In this document: positions 7,078 through 8,486 of the stretch, one piece after another | Position numbering within the stretch: position 1 is the stretch's first letter | How the letters are laid out: each line of letters begins with the position of its first letter | NCBI GenBank assembly: GCA_004357015.1 | Contig: SMXE01000093.1 | Span: 1-8,486, forward strand | DNA from: Caldithrix sp. | Lineage (GTDB): Bacteria > Zhuqueibacterota > Zhuqueibacteria > Oceanimicrobiales > Oceanimicrobiaceae | Length of the DNA: 8,486 bases | Direction of reading: 5' to 3' | Program-made: the position numbers and the translations under genes | Notes under the pieces: generated by a model | What the model was told of the DNA's origin: nothing | The model's input: the letters and a program-made list of their open reading frames with translations, nothing else | Database searches by the model: none

Positions 7078-7785
7078 ATGAATATGATACAAGGAATCAA
7101 CATCGTCGACCTGGTCACCTGGTACGTGGCCTTTCTGTTTTCCTTCACGGCGCACGAGGCCGCGCATGCCTTTGCCGCCATGAAAGGCGGCGATTTGACT
7201 GCCTACCTGGGCGGACAGGCAACGCTTAATCCGTTGCCGCATATCAAGCGTTCACCGTTCGGTACGGTTGCGGTGCCTTTGATTTCATTTTTCCTGTTTG
7301 GCTGGATGATGGGTTGGGCGAGCGCACCATACAATCCGGAATGGGCATTGCGCTATCCACGCCGTGCCGCCTGGATGGCCGCGGCCGGCCCCGCCGCCAA
7401 CCTCGTGATTTTCGTCGCTGCCTTTGTTCTGTTGAAGTTTGGCCTGAGTGCGGGTATTTTTGTGCAGCCCGACCCGGGTTCGCTGAAACTCACCAGCATT
7501 GTTGCGCCTGCTACGTCAATGTGGTTGGGTATTTCGAAATTGCTGAGCATCTTTCTCATTCTGAATCTGATTCTCTTTATCTTCAATCTGTTCCCGTTTC
7601 CGCCGCTGGATGGCAGCAGCGTCATTACGCTTCTGATGTCGGAAAAGAACGCCTACCGTTTCACCCGCTTCATCAATCAGCCGATGTACTCTTTTCTGGG
7701 TATAGTTCTTGCATGGCGTATGTTCGGCTATGTTTTCTGGGACTTGTTTGAGGTGGTGTTACGGGCGCTCTACTCGGGCATTTAG
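7078..7785 (+). CDS. Site-2-protease-like M50 family membrane metalloprotease
   Basis: This is a polytopic inner-membrane zinc metalloprotease of the M50 (site-2 protease) family, which cleaves substrates within or next to the membrane. From ATG 7078 it has 235 residues, in line with compact minimal members. The zinc motif H-E-A-A-H is at His26-Glu27-His30 in the first helix; G-P-A-A-N at 104-108; N-L-F-P-F-P-P-L-D-G with the third zinc ligand Asp178. Hydrophobic segments lie around 11-30, 60-80, 95-118, 148-175 and 205-230. No PDZ or CBS domain is present. A TTG at 7075 and an ATG at 7084 are alternative starts; no strong Shine-Dalgarno decides among them. It stands apart, with large gaps on both sides, and seems transcribed alone. 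The substrate is unknown; regulated proteolysis of an anti-sigma factor or signal-peptide remnants is known for the family but not shown here. Confidence 0.9.
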   Translation: MNMIQGINIVDLVTWYVAFLFSFTAHEAAHAFAAMKGGDLTAYLGGQATLNPLPHIKRSPFGTVAVPLISFFLFGWMMGWASAPYNPEWALRYPRRAAWMAAAGPAANLVIFVAAFVLLKFGLSAGIFVQPDPGSLKLTSIVAPATSMWLGISKLLSIFLILNLILFIFNLFPFPPLDGSSVITLLMSEKNAYRFTRFINQPMYSFLGIVLAWRMFGYVFWDLFEVVLRALYSGI

Positions 7786-7872
7786 TCGCCAGGTTTTGCT
7801 GGGGGTTTAGTCTGATTAGAGCTGAATCACAACATAGAGTTTCTTCACATCCGCCCCAATTTCGGTATTACT

Positions 7873-8003
7873 TAGTGTCTGACCGAAAACAGCCCGGTCA
7901 TTCCGGCCTGTCTCTGGCGGGAATCCCCTGGCTAAAGAAAGAGGATTCCGGCCTAAAAGATCGCCGGAATGACATGAGTGGCCGGGTTTTCGTTCTGACA
8001 CTA
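7873..8003. mobile_element. MITE-like element with TA ends and nested REP-like hairpins
   Basis: The 18-base ends TAGTGTCTGACCGAAAAC (7873-7890) and the complement of 7986-8003 match at 16 of 18 positions. Each end starts with TA, the target duplicated by IS630/Tc1-mariner elements, so the core may be 7875-8001. Inside are two hairpins sharing the direct repeat ATTCCGGC (7900 and 7945). Hairpin A pairs 7900-7908 with 7916-7924 (8 of 9 pairs). Hairpin B pairs 7945-7952 perfectly with 7963-7970. An alternative long fold pairs 7897-7907 with 7963-7973 at 11 of 11. There is no transposase, so it would be a non-autonomous element moved in trans. It lies in the 365-base gene-free gap between the protease and the secreted-protein gene; 7786-7872 before it holds no supported gene. 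Confidence 0.72.
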
Positions 8004-8016
8004 CTTGGTTGTATTA

Positions 8017-8040
8017 GCGTGAAACACGTGCATTTTTTTT
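8017..8040 (+). terminator. Candidate intrinsic terminator with T8 tract
   Basis: CGTG-AAA-CACG (8018-8028, five pairs with the flanking G-T wobble) is followed by GCA and eight T residues (8033-8040). The T-tract is good and the stem short. It could end transcription from the M50 gene, reading through the mobile element, before the next gene starts. Confidence 0.3.
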
Positions 8041-8150
8041 GACCAGTTTTCAGGGGTGTTTTCTCAGGTCTATGCAAAAATATCCGCGCGTTTGGCAGCA
8101 ACCTTGAAAGCGATTCTCAACTTGCATGTTGAGCAAAAAAGGAGGATTCT

Positions 8151-8486
8151 ATGAGAACATTGTCGTGGGCCCTATCATCGGTTTTGGCGTGTGGCCTGCT
8201 TGTGCACGATGTCGCAGCCCAGCCGGAAGTATTCCTTAGTTCTGCCAATCCCGGCGGCCTCGAGATTTTCTTTCTCAAAGATTTCGATATAAACAGCCCT
8301 GGCACAGGTCCGCCGATCTTTCTTCTGACCATGATAAACGATAACGTTGAACGAGATGTAACGCTTGTCATGACCATTAGTACGCGGCGTTTCGGCGACC
8401 TCGCAAGAGGCCAAACCCGAGCCTTCCATCTCAACCAGATTCAGATTGTGAGATTGAGCAGCAATGACCTTTTCACCAATACCGGG
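8151..8486 (+). CDS. Secreted protein of unknown function, 3'-truncated by window edge
   Basis: The frame runs from ATG 8151 to the window end without a stop: 112 codons are visible. AAGGAGG at 8139-8145, five bases before the ATG, is a near-perfect ribosome binding site and fixes the start. The N-terminus is a Sec-type signal peptide: M-R-T-L-S-W, a hydrophobic core (about residues 7-18), and a likely cleavage after V-A-A before Q-P-E-V (about residue 24). The mature part is rich in short beta-prone stretches, e.g. L-E-I-F-F-L-K-D-F-D, P-P-I-F-L-L-T-M-I-N-D and R-D-V-T-L-V-M-T-I-S, which would fit a beta-sandwich or surface domain. I do not recognise the family. Codon use and the RBS argue that it is real; antisense frames over the same bases are shadows. 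A small inverted repeat (CTCAAC 8116-8121 / GTTGAG 8128-8133) precedes the RBS. Location is periplasmic, outer-membrane or extracellular by inference. Confidence 0.78.
   Translation, partial: MRTLSWALSSVLACGLLVHDVAAQPEVFLSSANPGGLEIFFLKDFDINSPGTGPPIFLLTMINDNVERDVTLVMTISTRRFGDLARGQTRAFHLNQIQIVRLSSNDLFTNTG

Noticed and set aside
7314..7751. 145-codon + frame inside the M50 protease gene
   Set aside because: It is out of frame with the conserved HEAAH, GPAAN and LDG motifs and shows no family features.
8117..8434. Minus-strand frames opposite the last gene
   Set aside because: The + strand has a strong RBS, signal peptide and uninterrupted frame to the window end; the antisense frames have none.
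1..8486. CRISPR array, tRNA, rRNA, toxin-antitoxin or defence genes
   Set aside because: No regularly spaced long repeats, no cloverleaf or rRNA-like stretches, and no recognisable defence motifs were seen on either strand.

Overview
The window suggests a Gram-negative (diderm) bacterium. It carries a tripartite RND efflux system with an outer-membrane TolC-type channel, plus a second exported protein with a signal peptide. Base composition looks moderate (near half G+C by eye), with A/T-richer spacers. Taxonomy cannot be fixed from the sequence. A membrane-anchored protein with EF-hand-like repeats (5394-6158) and the spacer repeats remind me of FCB-group/Calditrichota-KSB1-type genomes, but this is a weak impression from memory. 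All genes are on the + strand.

Positions 2-5338 hold an efflux operon: the C-terminal two thirds of a TolC-family channel (cut by the window edge), a lipoprotein-type periplasmic adaptor, and a 1032-residue RND permease. Together they would form a proton- or ion-driven pump spanning both membranes. The spacer between adaptor and permease (2139-2239) contains heptamer-spaced ATTG/CAAT repeats in opposing orientations, and the permease has no clear Shine-Dalgarno sequence.

Positions 5394-6158 hold one gene for a membrane-anchored protein with EF-hand-like calcium loops. It is broken by two compensating single-base frameshifts in homopolymers. At 6207-6677 follows an intact hotdog-fold thioesterase of the PaaI/YigI type.

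A 400-base gap (6678-7077) holds a strong inverted repeat, a weak promoter candidate and a possible 34-codon relic. Next is a site-2-protease-like (M50) membrane metalloprotease (7078-7785).

The gap 7786-8150 holds the clearest non-coding structure in the window: a 131-base MITE-like element with 18-base terminal inverted repeats, TA at both ends and two REP-like hairpins nested inside. The window ends in the first 112 codons of a secreted protein of unknown function (8151-8486), which has a very good ribosome binding site.

I see no defence system, CRISPR array, tRNA or rRNA. The genes are mostly of familiar families. The second-look items are the nested mobile element, the frameshifted EF-hand gene (with a second T6 tract showing the same apparent one-T excess) and the heptad repeat spacer.
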